Shown here piece by piece: positions 8,581 through 17,176 of a stretch of 64,000 bases of DNA. A program made the position numbers and the translations under genes. Below the pieces are notes generated by a model. The model saw only the letters and a list, made by a program, of their open reading frames with translations, was not told the origin of the DNA and did no database searches. The stretch is taken from positions 1 through 64,000 of the forward strand of contig NZ_JANIIC010000039.1 in NCBI RefSeq assembly GCF_024519315.1, given 5' to 3'. Origin of the DNA: Streptomyces malaysiensis subsp. samsunensis. Its GTDB lineage: Bacteria; Actinomycetota; Actinomycetes; Streptomycetales; Streptomycetaceae. The stretch's first letter is position 1. Each line of letters opens with the position of its first letter.

Positions 8581-9261
8581 TTACGGCTCGAACTTGTAGC
8601 CCAGACCCCGCACCGTCACCAGGTAACGAGGCGCGCCCGGGTCGGGCTCGATCTTGGCCCGGAGCCGCTTGACATGGACGTCGAGCGTCTTGGTGTCGCC
8701 CACATAGTCCGCGCCCCAGACGCGGTCGATCAGCTGCATACGGGTCAGCACCCGGCCCGCGTTGCGCAGCAACATCTCCAGCAGGTCGAACTCCTTGAGC
8801 GGGAGGTCCACCTTGCCGCCGCCGACCGTGACCACATGGCGGTCCACGTCCATCCGGACCGGTCCGGCCTCCAGGGCCGCGGGGGTGACCTCCTCCGGCT
8901 CGCCGCGGCGGCGCAGCACGGCCCTGATCCGGGCGACCAGCTCGCGCGAGGAGAAGGGCTTGGTCACATAGTCGTCGGCGCCTATCTCCAGCCCGACCAC
9001 CTTGTCGATCTCGCTGTCCTTGGCGGTCACCATGATCACCGGGACATTGGACCGGCCGCGCAGCTGGCGGCAGACCTCCGTACCGGGCAGGCCCGGCAGC
9101 ATCAGGTCGAGCAGCACCAGGTCGGCGCCGTTCCGCTCGAACTCATCGAGGCCCTCGGGGCCCGTGGTCGCGATGGCGACCTCGAATCCCTCCTTGCGAA
9201 GCATGTACGACAGCGCGTCGCTGAACGATTCCTCGTCCTCGACGACCAGAACTCGGGTCAC
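8581..9261 (-). CDS. phoP: Response regulator PhoP of the phosphate two-component system
   Basis: OmpR/PhoB-type regulator of 226 residues. The receiver domain (1-120) has the acidic pocket EDE at 8-10, phospho-acceptor Asp52, Thr79 and Lys101. A winged-helix DNA-binding domain follows (about 125-225), ending in the DVHVKRLRAKIEPDPG motif. It binds PHO boxes when phosphate is scarce, activating phosphate uptake and scavenging genes and repressing others. Its ATG overlaps the phoR stop by four bases, so translation is coupled. Confidence 0.95.
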   Translation of the reverse strand: MTRVLVVEDEESFSDALSYMLRKEGFEVAIATTGPEGLDEFERNGADLVLLDLMLPGLPGTEVCRQLRGRSNVPVIMVTAKDSEIDKVVGLEIGADDYVTKPFSSRELVARIRAVLRRRGEPEEVTPAALEAGPVRMDVDRHVVTVGGGKVDLPLKEFDLLEMLLRNAGRVLTRMQLIDRVWGADYVGDTKTLDVHVKRLRAKIEPDPGAPRYLVTVRGLGYKFEP

Positions 9262-10556
9262 GGAAGGACCTCCGGGGCTGAGAGTGGTTCATTGGTGAAG
9301 GTCTCGTACGGCCGGCCGTGCTCCTCGCCATCGAGGTCCGCTCCGGTCTCGTACGACTCGCTCGACTCGCGCGTCTGGCTCCGCGAGCGGTCCCGGTCCC
9401 TCGCCGCACCGGCTTCCGGGAGTCTCAGGGTGAAGGTGGAGCCCTGTCCTTCGGCGCTCCACACGGTGACCTCTCCGCCGTGCGAGGCGGCCACATGCTT
9501 GACGATGGCGAGCCCGAGCCCGGTCCCGCCGGTCTGCCGCGAGCGGGCCGGGTCGACCCGGTAGAAGCGCTCGAAGACCCGCTCGCGGTCCTTCTCGGAG
9601 ATGCCTATGCCCTGGTCGGTCACGGCGACCTCGATCAGATCCCCGCCGGCCGCGGGGATGCGGCGGGCGGCGATACCGACCCGGGTACGGGCCGGGCTGT
9701 AGTTGACCGCGTTCTCGACGAGGTTGCCGAGCGCGGCGGCCAGCTGGCCTCGGTTGCCCCATACGTGCAGGTCGGCGGTGCCGCCCGTGGCCATCGTGAT
9801 CTGCTTGGTGCCCGCCTGGTGGCGGCACCGGTCGATGGCCTCGGCGACGAGCTCGTCCACCCGGACCGGTTCGGCGTCCTCCAGCGGGTCGTCGTTCTGC
9901 ACCCGGGAGAGGTCGATCAGCTCCTGGACCAGGCTGGTCAGCCGGGTCGCCTCGACCTGCATCCGGCCGGCGAAGCGGGTGACCGCCTCCGGGTCGTCGG
10001 ACGCGTCCATCACGGCCTCGGACAGCAGGGACAGCGCGCCGACCGGGGTCTTGAGCTCATGGCTGACGTTGGCGACGAAGTCGCGCCGTACGGCCTCGAT
10101 CCGGCGGGCCTCGGTGAGGTCCTCCACGAGCAGCAGGACCAGCCGGGAGCCCAGCGGAGCCACTCTGGCCGAGACCGCGAGCGCGTCGCCGCCCCGGCCG
10201 GTGCCTCGGCGCGGCAGATCCAGCTCGATCTGCCGGATCTCACCGTCCCGCCGGGTGTCGCGGGCCATCGCCAGCATCGGCTCGACGGCCAGCTTGCCGC
10301 CGCGCACCAGGCCCAGTGCGTACGCGGCCGAGCTGGCCTTGACGACGGCGTCCGCCTCGTCGAGGACGACGGCGGAGGAACGCAGCACCGAAAGCACCGT
10401 GTCCACGCCGGGCGGCAGCACGGCGTCTGTATGCAGCGAGGAGCGCGTAGGCTTCGCCTGTTCGCGCTCACTCCAGCGGAACGCCAGCATGGCGATGACG
10501 CCGGTGCACAACCCGGCGAGCGCCGCCACTGCGGCGATCGCCGCGTTCACGTTCAT
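9258..10556 (-). CDS. phoR: Sensor histidine kinase PhoR of the phosphate system
   Basis: Kinase of 432 residues. One membrane segment (about 5-26) is followed by a cytoplasmic PAS-like region (50-150), an H-box with His166 (NVSHELKTPVGAL), and an ATPase domain with N, G1 and G2 boxes (NLVENAVNYSP, DQGIGISEKD, GGTGLGLAIVKH). A single membrane anchor with no extracellular domain is typical of SenX3/PhoR, which is thought to sense phosphate through the Pst system and PhoU. It is transcribed away from phoU, with PHO boxes between. The last 50 residues are low complexity. Confidence 0.94.
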   Translation of the reverse strand: MNVNAAIAAVAALAGLCTGVIAMLAFRWSEREQAKPTRSSLHTDAVLPPGVDTVLSVLRSSAVVLDEADAVVKASSAAYALGLVRGGKLAVEPMLAMARDTRRDGEIRQIELDLPRRGTGRGGDALAVSARVAPLGSRLVLLLVEDLTEARRIEAVRRDFVANVSHELKTPVGALSLLSEAVMDASDDPEAVTRFAGRMQVEATRLTSLVQELIDLSRVQNDDPLEDAEPVRVDELVAEAIDRCRHQAGTKQITMATGGTADLHVWGNRGQLAAALGNLVENAVNYSPARTRVGIAARRIPAAGGDLIEVAVTDQGIGISEKDRERVFERFYRVDPARSRQTGGTGLGLAIVKHVAASHGGEVTVWSAEGQGSTFTLRLPEAGAARDRDRSRSQTRESSESYETGADLDGEEHGRPYETFTNEPLSAPEVLP

Positions 10557-10629
10557 GCGTCCAGGTTATGCGGGTGGTGAGACCGCTCCACAGCCTTGTG
10601 GCGATCCCCTCGGTCAGACGTTGCCGAGA

Positions 10630-10725
10630 GTTCACCGGGGCGTCGGTATCGGTTCACTCCGGACGTTTCGACAGGCCGGTGTCACACGGGTGAGCCGGGG
10701 GTGCGTTGCCGAGAGTTCACCCGGG
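10630..10725. promoter_or_regulatory. PHO-box array between phoR and phoU
   Basis: GTTCACCGGGG (10630-10640) and GTTCACTCCGG (10652-10662) are spaced exactly 22 bases, with an 11-base degenerate unit between, fitting the Streptomyces direct-repeat-unit model of PhoP sites. Another unit, GTTCACCCGGG, is at 10715-10725. The array lies in the 314-base divergent region, so it can autoregulate phoRP and control phoU. Confidence 0.85.
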
Positions 10726-10870
10726 AGTCAGGTGTGATTAACGCCCGATGCCGGAAGCGGACGCGTTTCGGCCGGAGCGTGGAAGTGTGGGGCCCCCGGG
10801 GGCATGAGCCACGGAGATCTGCCGGAAATCTGTCAGAGATCGTCACCGAGAGTCAGTGAAAGAGGTCATG

Positions 10871-11548
10871 ATGCGGGACGCGTACCACGAGGAGCTTGAT
10901 TCGATCGGGGACGGCCTGGTCGACATGGCCCGGCTCGTCGGTTCGGCCATCGGCCGTGCCACCACCGCCATTCTCGACGCGGACCTCAAGCTCGCCGAGA
11001 GCGTCATCGCCGCCGATGAGAAGGTCGATGATCTTCAGCGGGACCTGGAGGGACGGGCGATAGCCCTGCTCGCCCGGCAGCAGCCGGTCGCCACCGACCT
11101 GCGGATCGTGGTGACCAGCCTCCGGATGAGCGCCGACCTGGAGCGCTCCGGCGACCTCGCGCAGCATGTCGCCAAGCTGTCCCGGCTCCGCTTCCCGAAC
11201 ACGGCCGTACCGCACGATCTGCACGCCACGATCCTGGAGATGGGCCAGCTCGCCCAGCGGCTGATGGCGAAGGCCGCCGAGGTGATCATCACCAAGGACG
11301 TCGACCTCGCGCTCCAGCTGGAGCAGGACGACGACGCGATGGACCTGCTGCACCGCGCCCTCTTCCAGCACCTGATGGACGACCGCTGGAAGCACGGCAT
11401 CGAGACGGCCGTGGACGTCACGCTGCTGGGCCGTTACTACGAGCGGTTCGCGGACCACGCGGTCTCGGTCGCCAAGCGCGTCGTCTACCTGGTCACCGGT
11501 GAGCACGCCGACGAGATCGCCCCGCAGGGAGACGTCGAAGGGGCGTGA
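10871..11548 (+). CDS. phoU: Phosphate transport/PHO regulatory protein PhoU
   Basis: All-helical protein of 225 residues with two PhoU three-helix repeats. Each has the metal-binding E/DxxxD signature (ADEKVDDLQRDLE in the first, EQDDDAMDLL in the second). PhoU links phosphate import to PhoR signalling. The start is ATG at 10871 (MRDAYHEELD): the AGAGG at 10861-10865 is five bases away, and an adjacent ATG at 10868 is too close. The PHO boxes upstream imply direct PhoP control. A metallothionein-like gene follows after 111 bases. Confidence 0.95.
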   Translation: MRDAYHEELDSIGDGLVDMARLVGSAIGRATTAILDADLKLAESVIAADEKVDDLQRDLEGRAIALLARQQPVATDLRIVVTSLRMSADLERSGDLAQHVAKLSRLRFPNTAVPHDLHATILEMGQLAQRLMAKAAEVIITKDVDLALQLEQDDDAMDLLHRALFQHLMDDRWKHGIETAVDVTLLGRYYERFADHAVSVAKRVVYLVTGEHADEIAPQGDVEGA

Positions 11549-11659
11549 GCCTCCGCGACGGCGTGCATCGAAGCGCCGTCGACGCGCCCCTGCGCGCGGC
11601 CGCCGGGTCGTCGGCACCATGGGCGGCAGGTGACATGACCCCTCCCGAGGAGGAGACGC

Positions 11660-11797
11660 ATGGCGGACCTCTCCAAGCCCGAACCCGCTCCGACGCACCC
11701 CGTCGGCCACCCCGTCGGCGCCTGCGGCTGCGGCTCGAGCTGCGGCTGTGGCTGCCAGTCCGGCGGCCCGTGTCAGTGCGGCGGCAACTGCGGCTGA
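11660..11797 (+). CDS. mtpA: Metallothionein-like cysteine-rich small protein
   Basis: A 45-residue ORF too short for most gene finders. Residues 22-44 hold eight cysteines in CxC and CxCxC clusters (ACGCGSSCGCGCQ, PCQCGGNCG). A strong GAGGAGGAG site lies directly upstream of the ATG, and a perfect terminator starts 43 bases after the stop. I recall a small metallothionein-like gene (mtpA) following phoU in S. coelicolor and belonging to the PHO regulon; the symbol rests on that memory. It probably binds zinc or copper in the cytoplasm. Confidence 0.8.
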   Translation: MADLSKPEPAPTHPVGHPVGACGCGSSCGCGCQSGGPCQCGGNCG

Positions 11798-11840
11798 CCT
11801 CGGCCCGGCCGAGACGACCGGCACGACCGACACAACCGAC

Positions 11841-11887
11841 ACGACAGAGGGCCTGGGACCGGTGACCGGTCCCAGGCCCTCTGTCGT
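11841..11887 (+). terminator. Terminator after mtpA, 23-bp perfect inverted repeat
   Basis: Arms 11841-11863 and 11865-11887 are exact reverse complements around a single G, so the real loop is made of the inner ACCGGT/GGT bases. It closes the phoU-mtpA unit. Confidence 0.9.
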
Positions 11888-11990
11888 GGCTCCCGGGCCC
11901 TGTCGTGTCGCCCGGACTCCTCTTGCGCGGGCCCCGGCGGCGCGTCCCGCCCGAGGTGCGGTCGGGGCCGGAAGCGGCGAGCCTGGACCT

Positions 11991-12221
11991 ATGGAGGACA
12001 AGACCCCGTCCGCGCCTCGTGTGGTGGTGGACGAACCGCTGGACGGCCGCCGCCTTGTGCTGATCGACGGCCAGGACGCCGGGGTGGTGGTGAGCGCGGA
12101 CGAGCTCCGGCGGCTCCTGCACCGTGCGGGTGTGATGGAAGAGGACGCACCCCTCGACAACCCCGAGCTGATCGAATGGAACGGCGGCGGCTCCGACGAC
12201 TGGCCCGCCGCGCCCAGGTGA
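11991..12221 (+). CDS. Small conserved hypothetical protein
   Basis: Frame of 76 residues from the ATG at 11991 (MEDKTPSAPRVVVDEPL). It is acidic, has no membrane segment, and contains an amphipathic stretch SADELRRLLHRAGV. I do not recognise a domain. There is no strong binding site, and only 100 bases separate the start from the mtpA terminator. Codon use fits the genome and a hairpin follows the stop, so I think it is a real gene. Confidence 0.6.
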   Translation: MEDKTPSAPRVVVDEPLDGRRLVLIDGQDAGVVVSADELRRLLHRAGVMEEDAPLDNPELIEWNGGGSDDWPAAPR

Positions 12222-12300
12222 CGCATCGGATGACGTATCGGATGACGCACCTGATGCCGCGCCAAATGGCATATCGGACGACATAACCGCCACAACGTCC

Positions 12301-12334
12301 GGCGCCGGTCCCTCCCCTCGTGGGGACCGGTGCC
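12301..12334 (+). terminator. Hairpin terminator after the 76-residue gene
   Basis: GGCGCCGGTCCC (12301-12312) pairs with GGGACCGGTGCC (12323-12334) with one G-U pair around a 10-base loop. Confidence 0.7.
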
Positions 12335-12715
12335 GAACGCTGGAGCGGTGTCGATCCGCGCCGTACCGGTGCGGATCAGGGGAAGGGCCAGACCCGTGGT
12401 GGATGCGACAGCCGCCCCGACGGGGCCGGCTCCACGGATCTCCCGAGCTCACACGACGAGCAAGATGCCACCGTCTCGTGATTCCGACAAAAGCTGACCG
12501 AGAACATGCGGTGCCATGGGTTGTCTCTCCGTGCGCTGAGCTGATGGCCTGGCTGGGCGGCTCGTGGTGGGTGCGCTACTGCGTCATGATCCTGCCAGTT
12601 GCGCCTGCCGCCGAGGAGGTTCCGGCGTTGTGCTACCGGTTTCACCGCTGGTCAGCCATATAAAGTGAGTTTTCCGGTCCGGATGACCAGTGCGGGGGAA
12701 GTAAGGAGTGGAACC
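12335..12715. other. Gap upstream of the WD40 gene
   Basis: About 380 bases with no supported gene. The stretch from 12450 to 12520 is less GC-rich and probably holds the promoter of the WD40 gene, but I cannot pick a clear -10/-35 pair. Confidence 0.5.
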
Positions 12716-15700
12716 TTGAGTTCCGACTCGGGGGCGCGCACAGCCTTCGCGGAACGCCTCGCGCTGCTGTACAAGGAGGCCGGTAACCCTCCCCTCAAGA
12801 GCGTGGCAGACGCGGTCGTCAGACTCCAGCGGACCGATGAGCGGGGGCGTCCCGTACGGGTCTCCGCCCAGCGGATCAGCGACTGGCGACGTGCCAAGAA
12901 CGTACCCGCCCAGTTCGCCGCGCTCGCGGCCGTCCTGCACGTCCTGATACCCGACGCACGGCGCGCCCGCCCGGTGCCGGTGTCCAAGGGCCTGTACGAC
13001 ATGGCCCGCTGGCAGCGGCTGTGGGAGCGCGCCGTGGCCGACCCGGTCGGCGAGCGCCCCGCCCCGTCCGCGGAGGAGGAGGAAGGGTCCCCTGCCGAGG
13101 CGCCGGCCACCGTTCCCGGTGTCGTATGCCCGTACCGGGGGCTGGCCTCGTACCGCCAGCAGGACGCCCGGTGGTTCTTCGGCCGGGAGCGGAGCACGGA
13201 CGCCCTCGTCGCTCAACTGCGCGCGGCGGAGGAGGCGGGGGGCCTGATCGTGCTCGTGGGCGCTTCAGGAGCGGGCAAGTCCTCGCTGCTGAACGCCGGT
13301 CTGGTGCCCGCGCTGCGGGCCGAGGCGCCGGAGGGCGCGGACGGCCGGACGAGGGGGGTGCTGCAACTCGTACCGGGCGCCGACCCGCTCACGGAGCTGG
13401 CCCGTCATATCCCCGAACTCGCGCAGGTGGTCGCCACCGAGGAGGAACCGGCGGCCGAGGACCGGGGCGCGGACGAAACGGGGACGGACGGACGAGCGGC
13501 CGATGAACCGGGGACTGACGTTCCGGAGGCTGACGGCCCGGCACCGGTCCATACGGCAGCAGACGTGCTGCCGGCCGAGCCCGGCACTCCACGGTTCGCG
13601 CACGCGGTGCGCGAGGCCGTCACCGCATGGGCGGAGCGCGAGACATCCCCCGCCGCCCGCCCGGTCGTGATCGTGGATCAGTTCGAGGAGGCGTTCACCC
13701 TCGGCTCCGACGAGGCGGACCGGCGTACGTTCATCCAGCTCCTGCACGCCGCGTGCACACCCACCGGCCCCGGCGGGCCGCCCCCCGTGCTCGTGGTCCT
13801 CGGCATACGCGCCGACTTCTACGAGCAGTGCCTGGGCTACCCCGAACTGGCCGACGCGCTCCAGCACCGGCACATGGTGCTCGGGCCGCTCACCACCGCG
13901 GAGCTGCGCGAGGCGGTCACCGGCCCGGCCAAGGCCGTGGGACTGGAGCTCGAACCGGGGCTGGCGGAGCTGATCGTCCGGGAGGTGAGCGCCGACGGCC
14001 CGCGCGGGACGCATGACGCGGGCGTACTGCCGCTCCTCTCCCACGCCCTGCTCGCCACCTGGCAGCGGCGGAAGGCCGGCCGGCTGACGCTGGCCGGGTA
14101 CCGCGCGGCGGGCGGCATCCAGGGAGCGGTGGCGGCGACCGCCGAACGGGCCTGGTCCAGCCTCGACTCCGAGGCCCGCACGGCCGCGAGGCTGCTGCTC
14201 CTCCGGCTGGTCCGGCTGGGCGAGGACACCCAGGCCACCCGCAGGCGGGGGACGCGGCACCAGCTGGCGAAGGAGTCCACGGACCCGGGCAAGACGGAGG
14301 AATCCCTCGAAACGCTGGTGCGCGCCCGGTTGGTGACGCTCGACGCGGAGACCGTGGAGATCACCCATGAGGCGCTGCTCCACGCCTGGCCACGGCTGCG
14401 CGAGTGGATCGACGAGGACCGCAACGACCATCTGGTGCGGCAGCGGCTGGAGGAGGACGGCCGGGCCTGGGAGGGCTCGAACCGCGACTCGTCCCTGCTC
14501 TACCGGGGCTCCCGGCTGGAGCAGGCCCACACCTGGGCGAGGACCGCCGGTGGCACCTATCTGACCCGGAGCGCGGTGGAGTTCCTGGCCGCGTCGGTCG
14601 GGCTGCGCAGGCGCACGGTGTGGCTGCGCCGCGGCGCGGTGTCGGCTCTGGTCGCCCTGGCGGTGCTGGCCGCCGGTACGGCGGTGGTCGCGTGGCAGCA
14701 GCGGGACGACGCGGTGTTCGAGCAGGTGGTCACCGAGGCCGATCGCTTCCAGTACACCGATCCGTCGCTGTCCGCCCAACTCGCCCTGGTGGCCCACCGC
14801 TTGCGGCCGCACGACGAGGCCACCAGGAACCGGCTGCTCTCGGTGGTGAACGCGCCGCTGGCCACACCGCTCCATGGCCACACCGGCGCCGTCTACCTCA
14901 CCTCGTTCAGCCCGAACGGGCGGCTGCTGGCCACCGCCAGCTACGACCGGACGGTCCGGCTGTGGGACGTGCGCGACCGGACGCGCCCCAAACCGCTGGG
15001 CAAGCCCCTCACCGGCCATAAGAGCTGGGTGAGCAGTGCGGTCTTCAGCCCGGACGGCCGCACCCTCGCCAGCGCCGGCGACGACGGCACCGTCCGCCTG
15101 TGGGACGTACGGGACCCCCGCCATCCGCGCCCGCTCGGCGCGCCCCTGTCCCGCGACGACGGCACGATCTATCTGCTCGCCTTCAGCCCGGACGGCCGCA
15201 CGCTGGCCACCGCCACCGAAGATCGCGTCGTTCGGCTCTGGGACATGAGCCACCCGGACCGGCCGAAGGCGCTCGGCGCGCTGACCGGCCACACCGCCGC
15301 CGTGCGCTCCGTGGCGTTCAGCCCCGACGGCCGGACGCTGGCGGCCGGGGGCGACGACGCCACGGTCAGGCTGTGGAACATGGCCGATCCGCGCCATCCG
15401 AAGCCGATCGGCAGGGTACTGAAGGGGCACAAGGATCTGATCCACTCGGTCGCTTTCAGCCCCGACGGCCGGACGCTGGCCAGCGGCAGCGCGGACAACA
15501 CCGTCCGGCTGTGGGACGTCGACGACCCACGGCGCGCGGAGCCGCTGGGCTCGCCGCTCACCGGCCACACCGGCCCCATATGGTCCGTGTCCTTCAGTCC
15601 GGACGGATCCATGCTCGCCGCCGCCAGCCAGGACAGCACGGCGAGCCTGTGGAACGTCAGCGATCCGGACTATCCGTCGCAGGTCGGCGAGCCGCTCGCG

Positions 15701-16837
15701 GGGAGCAGCGGCGAGATGTACGCCCTGGGCTTCAGCCCCGACGGCCGGACCCTCGCCACCGGGACCGGCGACAACACGGTCCGCTTGTGGTCGCTGCCCA
15801 CGTCGGACATGGTCGGCCGGGTCGGGGCGTTCCGCCCGGACGGGCGGGTGCTCGCCACGGCCGCGCGCGACGAGCGGATCCGGCTGTGGAACGTGGTCCA
15901 GCCCGACCGGCCGGTTTCGCTGGGCGAACCGTTCAAGCCCGGGGAGGGCGCGGTGCGCGAACCGACGTTCTCCCCCGACGGCCGCACCTTCGCGGTGATG
16001 ACCGGCAACCGCGCGCTACGGCTGTGGAACGTCAGCGACCCGGCCCGCCCCGTCGCCTACGGCCCGCCCATCCCCCTGCGGACCCGGTTCGCGGGCGCGG
16101 TGGCCTTCAGCCCGGACGGGCGCACGCTGGCGACCGCGTATGACGACCGCACCATCCAGCTGTACGACGTCGGCGACCCGTCCCACGTACGCCGGCTCGG
16201 TAGGCCGCTCACCGGCCACCGGGGCTATGTCAACACCCTCGTCTTCAGCCCGGACGGCCGGACGCTGGCCAGCGGCAGCGCGGACAACACCATCCGGCTG
16301 TGGAAGGTGACCGACCGGCGTCACGCCACCCCACGGGGCGGCGCGGTCACGGGCCACCTCGGGCCCATCAACGCGCTCGCCTACAGCCCGGACGGCCGCA
16401 CGCTGGCCAGCGGCAGCGACGACAACACGGTCCGGCTCTGGGACGTCACCGATCCGCGCAGGACGACGCGGCTGCGCTCCCCGCTCACCGGCCACACCGA
16501 CGCGATCGTGTCGCTGTCGTTCAGCCGGGACGGCAGCACCCTGGCGAGCGGCGGCAACGACAACACGGTCCGGCTCTGGGACGTCACCGTCCCGGCCAAG
16601 GCCGCCTCCATCGGCCAGTCGCTGAGCCCCAACGCCAAGACCGGCAATTTCCTGTCGTTCAGCCCGCACAGCCGGATGCTCGGGGTGTCCAGCGGCGCCG
16701 ACACGGTCCGGCTGTGGAGCCTGGACGTGGACGAGGCGGTGCGGCGCATCTGCTCGATGAGCCGGGGTGTGCTGACACCGGAGAAATGGGACGAATACCT
16801 GCCCCGGCTCTCGTACTCGCCTCCCTGCGGTCGGTAA
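12716..16837 (+). CDS. Large nSTAND1-type ATPase with N-terminal HTH-like domain and 14 WD40 repeats
   Basis: Product of 1373 residues. Order of parts: an HTH-like helical domain (about 5-85, RISDWRRAKNVPAQF); the nSTAND1 entry motif CPYRGLASY; Walker A GASGAGKSS (about 182-190); Walker B VIVDQFEE (about 320); a helical region; a membrane segment (about 642-660); and 14 WD40 repeats (about 718-1340), enough for two seven-bladed propellers. Many repeats carry FSPDGRTLASGS and TVRLWD. I chose the TTG at 12716 because AAGGAG is seven bases upstream; an in-frame ATG at 12683 has no binding site. STAND ATPases act as signal-triggered switches, and some defend against phage; the role here is unknown. 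Confidence 0.9.
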   Translation: MSSDSGARTAFAERLALLYKEAGNPPLKSVADAVVRLQRTDERGRPVRVSAQRISDWRRAKNVPAQFAALAAVLHVLIPDARRARPVPVSKGLYDMARWQRLWERAVADPVGERPAPSAEEEEGSPAEAPATVPGVVCPYRGLASYRQQDARWFFGRERSTDALVAQLRAAEEAGGLIVLVGASGAGKSSLLNAGLVPALRAEAPEGADGRTRGVLQLVPGADPLTELARHIPELAQVVATEEEPAAEDRGADETGTDGRAADEPGTDVPEADGPAPVHTAADVLPAEPGTPRFAHAVREAVTAWAERETSPAARPVVIVDQFEEAFTLGSDEADRRTFIQLLHAACTPTGPGGPPPVLVVLGIRADFYEQCLGYPELADALQHRHMVLGPLTTAELREAVTGPAKAVGLELEPGLAELIVREVSADGPRGTHDAGVLPLLSHALLATWQRRKAGRLTLAGYRAAGGIQGAVAATAERAWSSLDSEARTAARLLLLRLVRLGEDTQATRRRGTRHQLAKESTDPGKTEESLETLVRARLVTLDAETVEITHEALLHAWPRLREWIDEDRNDHLVRQRLEEDGRAWEGSNRDSSLLYRGSRLEQAHTWARTAGGTYLTRSAVEFLAASVGLRRRTVWLRRGAVSALVALAVLAAGTAVVAWQQRDDAVFEQVVTEADRFQYTDPSLSAQLALVAHRLRPHDEATRNRLLSVVNAPLATPLHGHTGAVYLTSFSPNGRLLATASYDRTVRLWDVRDRTRPKPLGKPLTGHKSWVSSAVFSPDGRTLASAGDDGTVRLWDVRDPRHPRPLGAPLSRDDGTIYLLAFSPDGRTLATATEDRVVRLWDMSHPDRPKALGALTGHTAAVRSVAFSPDGRTLAAGGDDATVRLWNMADPRHPKPIGRVLKGHKDLIHSVAFSPDGRTLASGSADNTVRLWDVDDPRRAEPLGSPLTGHTGPIWSVSFSPDGSMLAAASQDSTASLWNVSDPDYPSQVGEPLAGSSGEMYALGFSPDGRTLATGTGDNTVRLWSLPTSDMVGRVGAFRPDGRVLATAARDERIRLWNVVQPDRPVSLGEPFKPGEGAVREPTFSPDGRTFAVMTGNRALRLWNVSDPARPVAYGPPIPLRTRFAGAVAFSPDGRTLATAYDDRTIQLYDVGDPSHVRRLGRPLTGHRGYVNTLVFSPDGRTLASGSADNTIRLWKVTDRRHATPRGGAVTGHLGPINALAYSPDGRTLASGSDDNTVRLWDVTDPRRTTRLRSPLTGHTDAIVSLSFSRDGSTLASGGNDNTVRLWDVTVPAKAASIGQSLSPNAKTGNFLSFSPHSRMLGVSSGADTVRLWSLDVDEAVRRICSMSRGVLTPEKWDEYLPRLSYSPPCGR

Positions 16838-16872
16838 CCACGTTGCACGAACGTTGCGTGATCGCGGTCACA

Positions 16873-16895
16873 ACTCCTCGCCGCAAGCGAGGAGT
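16873..16895 (+). terminator. Short hairpin after the WD40 gene
   Basis: ACTCCTCGC (16873-16881) pairs with GCGAGGAGT (16887-16895) around a five-base loop, 35 bases after the stop. It may be the WD40 terminator or part of the structured leader that follows. Confidence 0.5.
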
Positions 16896-16935
16896 CGGCC
16901 TCGCCACGCCGATGGCCGCGTTACTCTTAGGTACA

Positions 16936-16991
16936 GCCCGACCGCTGGTGCATCCCCCGTCGCCAGCGGTCGGGCCCTTCCATGTGGGGGA
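16936..16991 (+). promoter_or_regulatory. Predicted H-type pseudoknot covering the ribosome binding site of a small leader ORF
   Basis: Stem 1 pairs GCCCGACCGCTGG (16936-16948) with 16963-16975, a perfect 13-bp match. Its loop holds TCCCCCGT (16953-16960), which can pair with GTGGGGGA (16984-16991), giving a second 8-bp stem including two G-U pairs. The second stem would occupy the GGGGGA that serves as binding site for the ATG at 17000. It could be a riboswitch-like control element or a protein site; a simple terminator is the alternative for stem 1. It is not one of the RNA families I can name. Confidence 0.55.
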
Positions 16992-16999
16992 CACTCGGT

Positions 17000-17176
17000 A
17001 TGGGTGCCGCGGCGGCAGCGTACGAAGGCGCCGCGCCGGGCGAACACGCGACCACGACGGCCAAGGGGACGCGCGGCGAAAACGCGGGGCGGGAGCGCAC
17101 CGCGAGGGCACACCGCCGGTACGCATCGCCAGAACGCACCACGAGAACACCCCTCCCCCACCTGGAGACCCCGTGA
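17000..17176 (+). CDS. Small leader ORF translationally coupled to the FkbM methyltransferase
   Basis: ORF of 58 residues (MGAAAAAYEGAAPGEH...) with GGGGGA eight bases upstream. Its TGA overlaps the GTG start of the next gene (GTGA), the usual sign of coupled translation in Streptomyces. The product is Ala/Thr/Arg-rich with no domain I recognise, and its third-position GC is somewhat lower than in neighbouring genes, so it may be a regulatory leader rather than a functional protein. An in-frame ATG at 16982 lacks a binding site. Confidence 0.45.
   Translation: MGAAAAAYEGAAPGEHATTTAKGTRGENAGRERTARAHRRYASPERTTRTPLPHLETP

Noticed and set aside
13265..15568. A 767-codon open frame on the minus strand within the WD40 gene
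   Set aside because: Antisense shadow of the WD40 repeats; its repeated GAERQ/PVVA pattern mirrors them.
16873..16975. 6C RNA, suggested by a C-rich hairpin loop
   Set aside because: 6C RNAs have two hairpins each with six or more loop cytosines; here only one loop is C-rich, with five.
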